Shown here: one piece after another, positions 43,628-52,735 of the stretch
How the letters are laid out: every line of letters begins with the position of its first letter
How positions within the stretch are numbered: the first letter of the stretch is position 1
Assembly: GCA_964001305.1 (NCBI GenBank)
Contig: CAXFAI010000019.1
Location: forward strand, 62,001 to 126,000
Direction of reading: 5' to 3'
Origin: CAJXMH01 sp964001305
GTDB lineage: Bacteria; Bacteroidota; Bacteroidia; Flavobacteriales_E; Vicingaceae
DNA length: 64,000 nt
Notes under the pieces: generated by a model
What the model saw: the letters and a program-made list of their open reading frames with translations, nothing else
Told to the model about the DNA's origin: nothing
Databases searched by the model: none
Position numbers and translations under genes: made by a program

Positions 43628-45357
43628 TGAATAAGAATAAAAGAAAAGACATTGTCGGTTTTATTGTTTCGATTGGGATACTTGTCATTCTTAACTTCAT
43701 AGGTAGTTATGCCTTTTTTAGACTTGACTTGACCTCTGAAAATCGCTACTCCATTTCAGAGCCCACAAAAACGCTTTTAAACCAATTAGAAGACCAAGTT
43801 TATGTGCAAGTTTACTTAGAAGGGGACTTTCCTGCCTCATTCAAAAGATTGCGAAATGAAACCAGAGAAATGCTTGATGAGTTTCAGGCTTATGCTGATG
43901 GACAACTTGATTTTGAATTCATTAACCCTTCTTCAAACCCTGAAATAAAAGAAAGAGATCGGATTTACAAAAACCTTTATGAGCAAGGTTTAAGGCCAAC
44001 GGATTTAGAAATTAAAGACGATGATGGTATTTCAAAAAAAGTAGTTTGGCCTGGAGCAATTATCAATTATCAAGGAGAAGCAGTTGCCGTACAACTCTTA
44101 AAAAGCCAGTTTGGGGCTCCACCAGAAGTTGTTCTCAATCAATCCATTGAAAGTTTAGAATACGAAATAGCAGCGGCCATTAAAAAAGCCGTAGAAGGGA
44201 AACAAAAGAAAGTTGCCATATCAGAAGGGCATGGCGAACTCAATAAGTTTGAAACTGCCGACATTGTAGGCTCGATGAGAGAGTTTTATGAAGTAGAGCG
44301 GGTTTTATTGAATGGTAATCTATCAACACTTTCAGAGCGAATTTTTAAGAACAAAGACAGTACAGAAACGATTGTTGTAAACAAATTTGATGCAATTATT
44401 ATTGCTTCTCCTGACAGTACATTTAATGAAAAAGACAAATTCATCATAGACCAATATGTCATGAATGGCGGGAAAATTATTTGGTTGCTTGATCAATCAA
44501 CCGCTAGCATGGATAGTTTGAGAGAAAGAAACACCACTTTTGCATTGGCCAAAAACCTAAACTTAGATGACCAACTTTTTGAATATGGTGTTCGAATTAA
44601 TCAAGATTTAATTCAAGATCTTAGAGCTGCACCAATTCCAGTTGTAAGTGGACAATATGGTACACAAGTAAAAACAGAACTTTACCCTTGGCTATACTTT
44701 CCTTTGCTTGTTTCTCAAAACAATCACCCCATTAATAAAAATCTGGATGTTGTTAAAGCTGAATTTGCTAGCAGTATAGATTTAGTTGGGAGTAACAACT
44801 TAAAAAAGTCTGTAATACTGGCAACATCAGAGTTTACCAAAAAGCTTAAACTACCAAGCAGAGTAAGTTTAAACATGCTAAGCTACAATCCGCCTAAAGA
44901 ACAATTCTCACAAAAAAATATTCCTATAGGAGTATTAGTTGAAGGCAGCTTTGAATCTATTTTTAAAAATCGTTTAACTCCCAATATTTTAAATTCGGGC
45001 GAAATTCAGTTCAAAGAAAAAAGTCCAGAAACTCAGATGGTTTTTATTTCTGATGGAGAATTGATTCGAAATGATTTCAATGAAAAAAACAACCAGTATT
45101 ATGCACTTGGCTACGATAAGTACACCAAGCAATTTTATGCAAACAAAGATTTTTTTCTAAATACTTTAAGCTATTTGTTAGATGATTCAGGCCTAATACT
45201 TTCAAAAAACAAAAGCTTTAAAATTAGATTGCTAAATAGCCAATTTATAGCTAAAAACAGACTCACAATTCAACTAATTAATACCATTATCCCCGTAATC
45301 TTTATAATATTGATTGGTTTAATTATACATTTCATCCGAAAAAGAAAATACACCTAA
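43627..45357 (+). CDS. gldG: Gliding motility ABC transporter auxiliary protein GldG
   Basis: I choose the ATG at 43627, overlapping the gldF stop, over an in-frame TTG two codons upstream. The 576-aa protein has one N-terminal membrane helix (IVSIGILVILNFIGSYAF). A large periplasmic ABC_transp_aux domain follows, with RLDLTSENRYSISEPTKTLL, ISEGHGELNKFE and GGKIIWLLDQ. A C-terminal helix (NTIIPVIFIILIGLIIHF) and a basic tail end it. This matches GldG. It works with GldF and GldA, and the next gene follows after 7 bp. Confidence 0.93.
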   Translation: MNKNKRKDIVGFIVSIGILVILNFIGSYAFFRLDLTSENRYSISEPTKTLLNQLEDQVYVQVYLEGDFPASFKRLRNETREMLDEFQAYADGQLDFEFINPSSNPEIKERDRIYKNLYEQGLRPTDLEIKDDDGISKKVVWPGAIINYQGEAVAVQLLKSQFGAPPEVVLNQSIESLEYEIAAAIKKAVEGKQKKVAISEGHGELNKFETADIVGSMREFYEVERVLLNGNLSTLSERIFKNKDSTETIVVNKFDAIIIASPDSTFNEKDKFIIDQYVMNGGKIIWLLDQSTASMDSLRERNTTFALAKNLNLDDQLFEYGVRINQDLIQDLRAAPIPVVSGQYGTQVKTELYPWLYFPLLVSQNNHPINKNLDVVKAEFASSIDLVGSNNLKKSVILATSEFTKKLKLPSRVSLNMLSYNPPKEQFSQKNIPIGVLVEGSFESIFKNRLTPNILNSGEIQFKEKSPETQMVFISDGELIRNDFNEKNNQYYALGYDKYTKQFYANKDFFLNTLSYLLDDSGLILSKNKSFKIRLLNSQFIAKNRLTIQLINTIIPVIFIILIGLIIHFIRKRKYT

Positions 45358-45364
45358 TCCTATT

Positions 45365-46411
45365 ATGAAAAACCTTGTTGGAGCATTAATCTTACTTGTT
45401 TTAATTGTTGTCGCTATATTCATTTACCAAAATCAAAATGGCGAATCTTATTTTGAAAACAGCAATGACTTTAAAGACTTTGCAATTGAGGATACCGCCT
45501 CTATTGATCAAGTATTTCTCAGTCAACCGAACGGCAAAAAAGTTTTAATTAGCCGGAGGGGCTACGATGAATGGATGGTAGATGGTAAATATGCCGCTAG
45601 AAAAGACGCCATCTTTTTAATTCTTAAGACAGCACATGATATAAAAATACAAGCACCTGTTTCTAAAACAACCTTTGCAGGAGTGGTTAAACGACTAGCC
45701 ACTGGATCTACCAAAGTAGAATATTACAAAAACAATGAAAAAAAGCCATTTAAAGTTTGGTATGTAGGTGATGCTACGGCGAGCCGAATGGGCACTTATA
45801 TGCTACTAGAAAAAGAAGGAGAAAAATCATCTAAACCATACATAACACATATGTTGATGGAACGCGGTTTTTTAGGACCTCGATACATTGTTGACCCAAA
45901 CTTGTGGAGAGATCACTTATTTCTAAAACTAAATGCAAAAGACATAAAAAGTTTGAAATTAATACACACAAACGATACCCTAACAAGCTTTGAAATAACA
46001 CAAACGAAAGATTCAGAATTTACGATTAAAGACCTTGATAACAACAAAGTAGAAGAATTATCAGCCGAAGTGGCAATCCCATATTTAAAGTTGTTTCAAA
46101 AAGTTCACTATGAATACTGGGACCAAAAAACACCCAAGGAAACGATTGACTCAATTTATCAATCTCCATATCGCCATTCTGCTGAAATCATGATGAAAGA
46201 TGGTAGCAGACATAGCTTCCAAACTTACTTTATGCCCGTTGCAGAAGGGGCAACATTAAATGGAGAAACAGTCTATTTTCATCCTGAGCGAATGTATGCC
46301 CGTAGCTCTTACCTTGGTGATGAATTTGATGTAATTGTGCAAAATTATCATTTCAACCCCCTACTAATTGATTTTAAGAAACTTACTGAATCAACAACTG
46401 TTGAAAAGTAA
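45365..46411 (+). CDS. DUF4340 domain protein (GldFG-associated)
   Basis: The 348-aa protein has an N-terminal membrane anchor (LVGALILLVLIVVAIFIYQ) and a long periplasmic beta-rich domain. Its pattern IDQVFLSQPNGKKVLISRRGYDEWMVDGKYAARKDAI is typical of DUF4340. Such genes often follow gldG-like ABC auxiliary genes, and here the gap is 7 bp. It is therefore probably a partner of the GldFG transporter. Direct evidence for that is lacking. dnaN follows with its own -7 box. Confidence 0.85.
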   Translation: MKNLVGALILLVLIVVAIFIYQNQNGESYFENSNDFKDFAIEDTASIDQVFLSQPNGKKVLISRRGYDEWMVDGKYAARKDAIFLILKTAHDIKIQAPVSKTTFAGVVKRLATGSTKVEYYKNNEKKPFKVWYVGDATASRMGTYMLLEKEGEKSSKPYITHMLMERGFLGPRYIVDPNLWRDHLFLKLNAKDIKSLKLIHTNDTLTSFEITQTKDSEFTIKDLDNNKVEELSAEVAIPYLKLFQKVHYEYWDQKTPKETIDSIYQSPYRHSAEIMMKDGSRHSFQTYFMPVAEGATLNGETVYFHPERMYARSSYLGDEFDVIVQNYHFNPLLIDFKKLTESTTVEK

Positions 46412-46447
46412 ATTTCAATTCTAATGAGCTTCGACAATCAAATGCTT

Positions 46448-46455
46448 TAAATTTG
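46448..46455 (+). promoter_or_regulatory. Possible -7 box for dnaN
   Basis: TAAATTTG lies 31 nt before the dnaN ATG. No TTG at the expected -33 spacing was found, so support is partial. Confidence 0.35.
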
Positions 46456-46486
46456 TTAGCTACACAGATTTAAATAAAGCAGTCGT

Positions 46487-47608
46487 ATGAAATTTATTGT
46501 ATCTAGCTCTTCCTTGTTGAAGCAGTTGCAAAATATTAGTGGAGTTTTAAATTCAAACAATTCTTTACCGATTCTTGATCACTTCTTATTTGAGATTTCA
46601 GAAGGTAAAATAGAAGTAACCGCTTCAGATTTGGAGACAACCATGATGACTCAAATAAAAGTAGAGGCAAAAGAAGATGGATTAATCGCCATTCCAGCTA
46701 AACTGTTATTAGATACTTTAAAATCATTACCAGATCAACCACTAACTTTCAGTATAAATCAAGATGATAAGCAGATTGAAATCAGTTCTGATTATGGAAA
46801 GTATAGACTGAGCGGTCAAGATGGAAGTGAGTTTCCAAAAACTCCAGAAGTTGAAGCTCCTTCGAAGTTAAATGTTGCAGGAGAGCTGCTTTTTAATGCT
46901 ATCGAAAAAACCATATTTGCAAGTGGGAATGACGATTTGAGGCCTGTGATGTCTGGTGTATTTTTTGAACTTTCAAAAGAAGATTTAACTTTTGTAGCTA
47001 CAGATGCACACAAATTAGTTAAGTATAGAAGAACAGATGCTGAAGCAGGAAAGACAAGTAGCTTCATCATGCCTAAAAAACCATTGAATTTATTAAAAAA
47101 CATTTTAAGTTCAGTAGACAGTGAAATTGAGGTAGAGTACAACGAAACAAATGCTTCATTTTCGTTTGCCGACACCAAACTTGTTTGCCGACTAATTGAT
47201 GGAAAATATCCGAATTACGAAGCAGTAATTCCAAAAGAAAATCCAAATAAACTAACGATTGAAAGAACCTCATTTTTGAGTTCTATTAAAAGAGTTAGCA
47301 TTTTCTCGAGTAAAACCACACATCAAGTTCGTTTGAAAATGACTGGTAGCGAATTGCAAATTAGCGCAGAAGACTCAGACTTTAATAACGATGCAAGTGA
47401 ACGTTTAACTTGTCAATTTGATGGTGACGATATGGAAATTGGCTTTAATTCGCGCTTCTTAATTGAGATGCTTAGCAATTTAGATAGTGAAGAGGTTAGC
47501 ATTGCGATGTCTGCTCCAAATAGAGCAGGTATTTTAACTCCTACAAGTCGTGAAAATGACAGTGAGGAGATTTTGATGCTTGTAATGCCTGTTATGTTAA
47601 ATAACTAG
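46487..47608 (+). CDS. dnaN: DNA polymerase III beta subunit (sliding clamp)
   Basis: The 373-aa protein forms the dimeric ring that tethers polymerase to DNA. It shows the three-domain clamp pattern: start MKFIVSSSSLLKQLQNISGVLNSN, then LPILDHFLFEI, FVATDAHKLVKYRR, and domain III with VRLKMTGSELQISAED. It ends LMLVMPVML, with the usual final MP. dnaA, recF and gyrB are not nearby, so this is not an origin cluster. Association with gldG is common in Flavobacteriales. Confidence 0.97.
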   Translation: MKFIVSSSSLLKQLQNISGVLNSNNSLPILDHFLFEISEGKIEVTASDLETTMMTQIKVEAKEDGLIAIPAKLLLDTLKSLPDQPLTFSINQDDKQIEISSDYGKYRLSGQDGSEFPKTPEVEAPSKLNVAGELLFNAIEKTIFASGNDDLRPVMSGVFFELSKEDLTFVATDAHKLVKYRRTDAEAGKTSSFIMPKKPLNLLKNILSSVDSEIEVEYNETNASFSFADTKLVCRLIDGKYPNYEAVIPKENPNKLTIERTSFLSSIKRVSIFSSKTTHQVRLKMTGSELQISAEDSDFNNDASERLTCQFDGDDMEIGFNSRFLIEMLSNLDSEEVSIAMSAPNRAGILTPTSRENDSEEILMLVMPVMLNN

Positions 47609-47638
47609 TTTTTAGTGGCTGTTGAGTAACTTCGCAGC

Positions 47639-48589
47639 ATGAAAAACAACGATTATTCTTTACTTGAGCAGCTTTGCTCAATATCAGCTCCTTCAGGATG
47701 TGAATACATAATGAAGGAGTTTCTTTTGTCTTACATTGAACAAGAAAAAAAGAATTGGGATATTCAGCCTGAAATAATTCATGGTGAAGATTTTCAAGAT
47801 TGCATCATACTCGTTTTTGGAAATCCACAAACTGCAGTATATGCGCACATGGATAATGTTGGCTATACCGTTGGTTACAGCAACCAATTGATTAAAATAG
47901 GAGGCCCAAAAGGCGATGAAGGAACCTTGCTTATTGGTGAAGACTCAAAAGGGAAAGTTGAAGGAAAGCTCCACTATGAAATAGAAGATGAAGATGGAGA
48001 AAATCAAAAAATCAATATGGTACTTCAAACCGACCGTATTGTCGACCCAGGCACTCCATTAAGTTATAAGCCGAATTTTAAACTAGAAGCAGATTTTATT
48101 GAAAGTAATTACCTGGATAATAGACTAGGTATGTGGACTGCCTTGCAATTGGCAAAATCATTAAAAAATGGAGCCATTGTATTTTCGGCCTGGGAAGAAG
48201 TTGGTGGAGGAAGTGTAGGTTATTGTGCTAGCTATTTGTATAAAAAACATCAAGTTAAACAAGCCTTAATTTCAGATATCACTTGGGTAACAGAAGGGGT
48301 TACGCATGGAAAAGGAGTTGCCATATCTAATAGAGACTCCGGTATTCCAAGGCGCACATACATCAACAAAATTGTCGATTTGGCAAAAAAATCAGGCATT
48401 CCTTTTCAAATAGAAGTGGAAAGTGCAGGTGGTAGCGATGGCAATGCCTTACAACGCTCACCTTATCCAATAGATTGGTGCTTTATAGGCGCTGCCGAAA
48501 GTAATGTACACCAACCTAATGAAAGGGTTCATAAGAAAGATATAGATACTATGCTTGCCCTTTATGCTTATTTAGTTCAAAATCTTTAG
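47639..48589 (+). CDS. M42/M20-like metallo-aminopeptidase
   Basis: The 316-aa cytoplasmic protein belongs to the M42/M20 clan MH. It shows LEQLCSISAPSGCEY, metal ligands in YAHMDNVGY, DNRLGMWTALQLAKSL and SAWEEVGGGSVGY (the EE catalytic pair). Also present are DITWVTEGVTHGKGVAIS and a final NVHQPNERVHKKDIDTM. The length is slightly shorter than typical M42 (about 340 aa). It probably trims peptides. It lies 30 bp after dnaN. Confidence 0.85.
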   Translation: MKNNDYSLLEQLCSISAPSGCEYIMKEFLLSYIEQEKKNWDIQPEIIHGEDFQDCIILVFGNPQTAVYAHMDNVGYTVGYSNQLIKIGGPKGDEGTLLIGEDSKGKVEGKLHYEIEDEDGENQKINMVLQTDRIVDPGTPLSYKPNFKLEADFIESNYLDNRLGMWTALQLAKSLKNGAIVFSAWEEVGGGSVGYCASYLYKKHQVKQALISDITWVTEGVTHGKGVAISNRDSGIPRRTYINKIVDLAKKSGIPFQIEVESAGGSDGNALQRSPYPIDWCFIGAAESNVHQPNERVHKKDIDTMLALYAYLVQNL

Positions 48590-48599
48590 CAAAAAGATA

Positions 48600-49163
48600 A
48601 TGGGCAAACTATCAAAGCAGAACAAAATTGAATCATCCAATTCAGTTCAGCCAAGTTTAAAAGTAGATAAGCAAGACAATATGGATATCATTCATATTAT
48701 TATGACATTTACTTGGTTTGCGTGCAACTTGTACATCTTTTCTGAGTTTCCACATTTAGATCTTTCCATTCTAGGTTTATTCAAATTGATTTTTGTTAGC
48801 ATTGGCATCTCATTTTTTATTCCAATAAAATTTTACCGAAAAAAGCTTACCATGAGCTTTTATGAATACTTGTTTATTAATTTACTTGCTTTGGGCCCTC
48901 TATTTACCGTTTGTAGCTTTTATATGAATGAGACTTTTGGCAGTGTTCCTTACACCGAGAAGCACTTAATTGTTGAAAGTAGACAAACAAACAATGGAAC
49001 CTTGTTTGAACTTGAAAATCATGCCTACCAAGATAAAGTTTACTTGAGAAAAGTTAATGCCAGTTATCGAGTGAATAAAAAAGATAGCTTGTATTTAAAT
49101 ATTCAATTGATTGATGGTCTTTTGGGCTTTAGAGTGATTGAAGGAATCTATTTAGAAAAGTAA
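48600..49163 (+). CDS. Hypothetical membrane protein, 187 aa
   Basis: After a hydrophilic N-terminus, three hydrophobic segments are visible: about 36-55 (IIHIIMTFTWFACNLYIF), 62-80 (ILGLFKLIFVSIGISFFI) and 95-115 (FINLLALGPLFTVCSFYM). A C-terminal beta-rich soluble part follows. I do not recognise the family. It starts 11 bp after the aminopeptidase, so it is probably in its operon. It ends exactly where the convergent recX ends (TAATTA, no gap). Confidence 0.65.
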   Translation: MGKLSKQNKIESSNSVQPSLKVDKQDNMDIIHIIMTFTWFACNLYIFSEFPHLDLSILGLFKLIFVSIGISFFIPIKFYRKKLTMSFYEYLFINLLALGPLFTVCSFYMNETFGSVPYTEKHLIVESRQTNNGTLFELENHAYQDKVYLRKVNASYRVNKKDSLYLNIQLIDGLLGFRVIEGIYLEK

Positions 49164-49634
49164 TTAATCTGAAAAAAGTAAGTTTTTGATTAAGTCCGAC
49201 TCAAAACCCTTTTGAGCTAAATACCGATAAAGTTTGCTTTTGTCTTCTTGAGTTAACTTTTGATCACCATCACCCACTTTACGCTTAAACCAATATTGTG
49301 CATTTTTAAAGTGAGTTTCTGCAGGTATTTGATTTAAATGCTTTTCCATAATATGTTCGGGAATTCCTTTAGATAAAAGTCCCTCTCTTAACTTATAGTT
49401 GCCCCACCTTTTTATTGACACCTTCCCTCTAATATAAGCTTTAGTAAAACGATCTTCATTAACAAAACTATCTTCAATTAAAGTGTTTACGATCTGCGTA
49501 GCTTCTTCTTGGTTTAAACCATAATTTATGGCCTTTTGCTTTACTTCAAAAGGACTCCTTTCTTGATAGGCACAAAACCCCATTAGCTTTGTTAAAACTT
49601 CTTCATAACTATATTGTTTCCTTGATTTAAACAT
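49164..49634 (-). CDS. recX: Regulatory protein RecX
   Basis: RecX limits RecA filament growth. I start at the ATG at 49634 (156 aa), since the longer open frame overlaps the divergent MFS gene. It shows the three-helix repeats SYEEVLTKLMGFCAYQERSPFEVKQKA, INTLIEDSFVNEDRFTKAYIRGK and the basic segment SIKRWGNYKLREGLLSKGI. recA is not in the window. Its stop abuts that of the convergent hypothetical gene. Confidence 0.9.
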   Translation of the reverse strand: MFKSRKQYSYEEVLTKLMGFCAYQERSPFEVKQKAINYGLNQEEATQIVNTLIEDSFVNEDRFTKAYIRGKVSIKRWGNYKLREGLLSKGIPEHIMEKHLNQIPAETHFKNAQYWFKRKVGDGDQKLTQEDKSKLYRYLAQKGFESDLIKNLLFSD

Positions 49635-49681
49635 AAAAAGGTGAATGTTACTTTGCACGAAAGTAATTCCAAGCAAGCATA

Positions 49682-50935
49682 TTGAAGAATAAAAAAGCAC
49701 TTTATTTACTTCTAAGTGCAAATGCTATCTCTCATTTCGCACAAGGCATAAGCATGCTGGCAATTCCTTGGTATTTTACAAAAGTTATTAATCAACCTTC
49801 TACCTTTAGTATAATCTATTCGGTAGCTACTTTTGCTACGCTATTTTGGGGCTTATATGCAGGAACTTTAATCGACCGTTTCCCAAGAAAAAACATATTC
49901 TTAAGCATTTGTGCAATTAGCGCAGTAGTACTTATTTCAACATCTGCTTTGGGTTACTCCCAAGGGATGGTGCCTATGTTTGGAGTAGCTTTTGTATTCT
50001 GTTTCACCTTGTTTAATTACAATGTTCATTATCCTACATTATACGCCTTCGGACAAGAAATAACAGAAAAGAAATACTACCGAAAAACCAATTCTCTCCT
50101 TGAAATCATGGGTCAATCAACTAATGTCATTTCTGGTGCGGCAGCAGTTATGCTAATTGAAGGAATTGATATTGAGCTTTTCGGTTGGGAAATTCAAATC
50201 TCACCTTGGCCCATTAGAAGAATATTTTTATTTGACGGCATTACATACCTCCTCGCATTTACCTTGATTTACTTTATCAAGTACATTCCTACCACTGAAA
50301 ATAAAATATCAAGGGAACCTATTGCCAAACGCTTGAAAGAAGGGATATCTTATTTGCGACAGCGAATGCTTTTATTCCTTTTTGGAAATGCTTCTTATAC
50401 TGTTTTCATATTCGTTTTACTAGCCATGCATCAATTATGGCCTTTATACATTGTAAATCATTTGGAGGAAAATGGTAATGCTTATGCCTTAACCAAAATA
50501 CACTATGCCACTGGAGCTTTACTTGCCGGTATTTTTATTGCTAAAGTATTCCGAAAACAGAATACCGTTTACTCCATCATAAACCTAATGCTTTTGGCAA
50601 TTATTGGATTTCTTTTACTTGCATTCAGCAAAAATCTATATCTCTTATTAATAGTCGCTTTAGCACTCGGCATTACAAATGCGGGCATTCGAATTCAACG
50701 AATTACATACTTATTTAATCATATACCAAACCACATTATTGGTAGAACGAACAGCGTTTTTCAAAGCATAAACATTTTACTGCGCTCTGCTTTTATTGCG
50801 ATTTTTTCAATCCAATTTTTTAGTGAAGGCTCGAATGTAACGTGGGCTTTTGTAATTGCTGCTATAGCAACTATTGCCTCTATAATCCCACTCATGTGGA
50901 ACTATAGAAGCTTAAGAAAACTTAAAAATCACTAA
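49682..50935 (+). CDS. Major facilitator superfamily transporter
   Basis: The 417-aa polytopic protein (about twelve helices) begins at TTG with MKNKKALYLLLSANAISHFAQGISML. It shows the MFS loop 2-3 motif in GLYAGTLIDRFPRKNIF (G..D...R). The closest group seems to be MFS_3/drug-efflux-like transporters, such as those with MFS start SNAISxFGxxI. The substrate is unknown. It is divergent from recX, with a 47-bp gap. Its stop abuts the convergent rng stop. Confidence 0.85.
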   Translation: MKNKKALYLLLSANAISHFAQGISMLAIPWYFTKVINQPSTFSIIYSVATFATLFWGLYAGTLIDRFPRKNIFLSICAISAVVLISTSALGYSQGMVPMFGVAFVFCFTLFNYNVHYPTLYAFGQEITEKKYYRKTNSLLEIMGQSTNVISGAAAVMLIEGIDIELFGWEIQISPWPIRRIFLFDGITYLLAFTLIYFIKYIPTTENKISREPIAKRLKEGISYLRQRMLLFLFGNASYTVFIFVLLAMHQLWPLYIVNHLEENGNAYALTKIHYATGALLAGIFIAKVFRKQNTVYSIINLMLLAIIGFLLLAFSKNLYLLLIVALALGITNAGIRIQRITYLFNHIPNHIIGRTNSVFQSINILLRSAFIAIFSIQFFSEGSNVTWAFVIAAIATIASIIPLMWNYRSLRKLKNH

Positions 50936-52489
50936 TTACTTTAACTTTATTTCTTCGTTGTTTGAATCAAAAAATCGATATTCTAGAAACTGATAGGCTG
51001 CTGAAGCTCTAACATTTACCCATTTCTTGTATTTCACATACCACTTTCGCTGTATGGAATAAAAACCTTTGGTAAGGAAAGCTTCTATGAAAGGATGAAC
51101 CACTAAACTCACCTTCTTTTGATTCAACTGAGTAAGGATATATCGCAAGTTGTTTTGAATCTCATCTTCTAAGAGTATGGTCGCTTGAGATTCTCCACTC
51201 CCATTACAGCAGGGGCATTTCTCAGCCGTTTTAATTTCCATCTCTGGTCTTACCCTTTGTCGAGTAATTTGAATAAGCCCAAATTTAGAAGGAGGCAAAA
51301 TGGTGTGCTTCGCTCGATCCTCACGCATAAACTCTCTCATTTTCTCAAAGAGCTTCTCTCGATTCTCACTTTCGCGCATATCAATAAAATCAACCACAAT
51401 GATTCCACCCATATCTCTCAATCTCAATTGACGAGCTACTTCTTCTGCTGATTCTATATTTACTTCTAAAGCATTTTTCTCTTGGTCATCACTTGTTCTT
51501 CCACGTTGCCCGCTATTCACATCAATAACATGCATAGCTTCCGTGTGCTCAATAACTAAGTAAGAGCCCGACTTCATGGTTACATTTCGCCCAAAAAGCG
51601 CTTTAATTTGCTTTTCAATTCCAAAGTGTTCAAAAATGGGAATCTTTCTTCGGTAACCTTGCACCATTTTTTCCTTTCCCGGAGCTATTGACTTAATATA
51701 GTCTACAAGCTCTTTCTTCGTATCGAAATTGTCTACGTAAATCTTATTAAAATCCTTGTTCAACAAGTCTCTCAGCATGGCTGAGCTTCTACTTAGCTCA
51801 CCAAGTACACGGTGAGGTGGCTTAGCTTTTTTAAGCTGTTTAAAACAAACTTCCCACTTCTGCATCAAATCATTTAAGTCGGCGTGTAAGTCAGCCACTT
51901 TTTTATTCTCTGCAACCGTTCTAACAATAACGCCAAAACCTTCAGGTCGAATACTTTTTATCAGTCTTTTCAGGCGCTCCTTCTCTTCAAAATTTCGAAT
52001 TTTCTGAGAAACAGAAATTCTTTCTGAGAATGGCACTAAAACCATATATCTACCTGCTAGAGAAACTTCACTGCTTAATCTAGGCCCTTTGGTAGAAATC
52101 GGCTCTTTGGCTATTTGAACTAAAACATGCTGGTTCGCTTCAAGCTGTTCGGCAATTTTACCTCCTTTATCAATTTCTTCTTCAAACTTAAATTTCTTTA
52201 AAGAAGCACTTTGATATTTATTGCTTCTTACATCTTGAACGTACTTATTCAAAGAGGCAAAGTTGGGGCCCAAATCTAAATAATGTAAAAAAGCATCTTT
52301 ACCATAACCAACGTCTACAAAAGCAGCATTAAGTCCAGGCATAACCTTTTTAATTCGCGCTAGGTATATATCCCCAACCGAATAGTTATTGTTACTTCTT
52401 TCTTTATGTAACTCAATAAGCCTTTTATCTTCAAGCAAGGCGATTACATCTTCCGAAGGCTTAGAGTTAATGATTAAATCAACACTCAT
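50936..52489 (-). CDS. rng: Ribonuclease G/E family endoribonuclease
   Basis: It processes rRNA ends and degrades mRNA. I start at the ATG at 52489 (517 aa, MSVDLIINSKPSEDVIALL), as in homologues. The S1 domain is at about 35-115 (VGDIYLARIKKVMPGLNAAFVDVGYGKDAFLHYLDL). The catalytic core has the metal-binding aspartates in MHVIDVNSGQRG and GGIIVVDFIDMR. The zinc-link is CPCCNGSG. A long C-terminal RNase E scaffold is absent, so it is the RNase G-like form. A tiny COX24-type gene is upstream. Confidence 0.95.
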   Translation of the reverse strand: MSVDLIINSKPSEDVIALLEDKRLIELHKERSNNNYSVGDIYLARIKKVMPGLNAAFVDVGYGKDAFLHYLDLGPNFASLNKYVQDVRSNKYQSASLKKFKFEEEIDKGGKIAEQLEANQHVLVQIAKEPISTKGPRLSSEVSLAGRYMVLVPFSERISVSQKIRNFEEKERLKRLIKSIRPEGFGVIVRTVAENKKVADLHADLNDLMQKWEVCFKQLKKAKPPHRVLGELSRSSAMLRDLLNKDFNKIYVDNFDTKKELVDYIKSIAPGKEKMVQGYRRKIPIFEHFGIEKQIKALFGRNVTMKSGSYLVIEHTEAMHVIDVNSGQRGRTSDDQEKNALEVNIESAEEVARQLRLRDMGGIIVVDFIDMRESENREKLFEKMREFMREDRAKHTILPPSKFGLIQITRQRVRPEMEIKTAEKCPCCNGSGESQATILLEDEIQNNLRYILTQLNQKKVSLVVHPFIEAFLTKGFYSIQRKWYVKYKKWVNVRASAAYQFLEYRFFDSNNEEIKLK

Positions 52490-52622
52490 ATCAACATACT
52501 TTAAAGCACAAAAAGGTGCCAAAAGTTATACAAACGAAGCAATCCCAAGGCATAGGCATGCAGGGATTAAGCTTCTTTTAGAAAAATTCAGGACTAACTA
52601 TTAAGAAGTCCAACGTATTGAT

Positions 52623-52715
52623 TTACTTCTTCTTCTTGTGACGGTTCTTACGTAATCTTTTTTTACGCTTGTGGGTCGCCATCTTATGTCTTTTTCTTTT
52701 TTTACCGCTTGGCAT
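52623..52715 (-). CDS. 30-aa basic COX24/AURKAIP1-type small ribosomal protein
   Basis: The minus strand encodes a 30-residue peptide starting MPSGKKRKRHKMATHKRKK and ending KNRHKKKK, with more than half Lys/Arg/His. It matches the short AURKAIP1/COX24 domain of mitoribosomal mS38 and the bS22-like peptide, which in Bacteroidota is a very small, ribosome-associated protein. It is too short for standard gene finders. It lies between the TPR gene and rng on the same strand, about 130 bp upstream of the rng start. The function is assumed from the family. Confidence 0.88.
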   Translation of the reverse strand: MPSGKKRKRHKMATHKRKKRLRKNRHKKKK

Positions 52716-52735
52716 AACTTAAATTTTAAATGTTC

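Noticed and set aside
46400..46500. Replication origin near dnaN
   Set aside because: There is no cluster of DnaA boxes and no dnaA, recF or gyrB next to dnaN.
49635..49721. Longer N-terminus for recX
   Set aside because: It overlaps the divergent MFS gene and adds an unrelated hydrophobic stretch, while RecX homology starts after the ATG at 49634.
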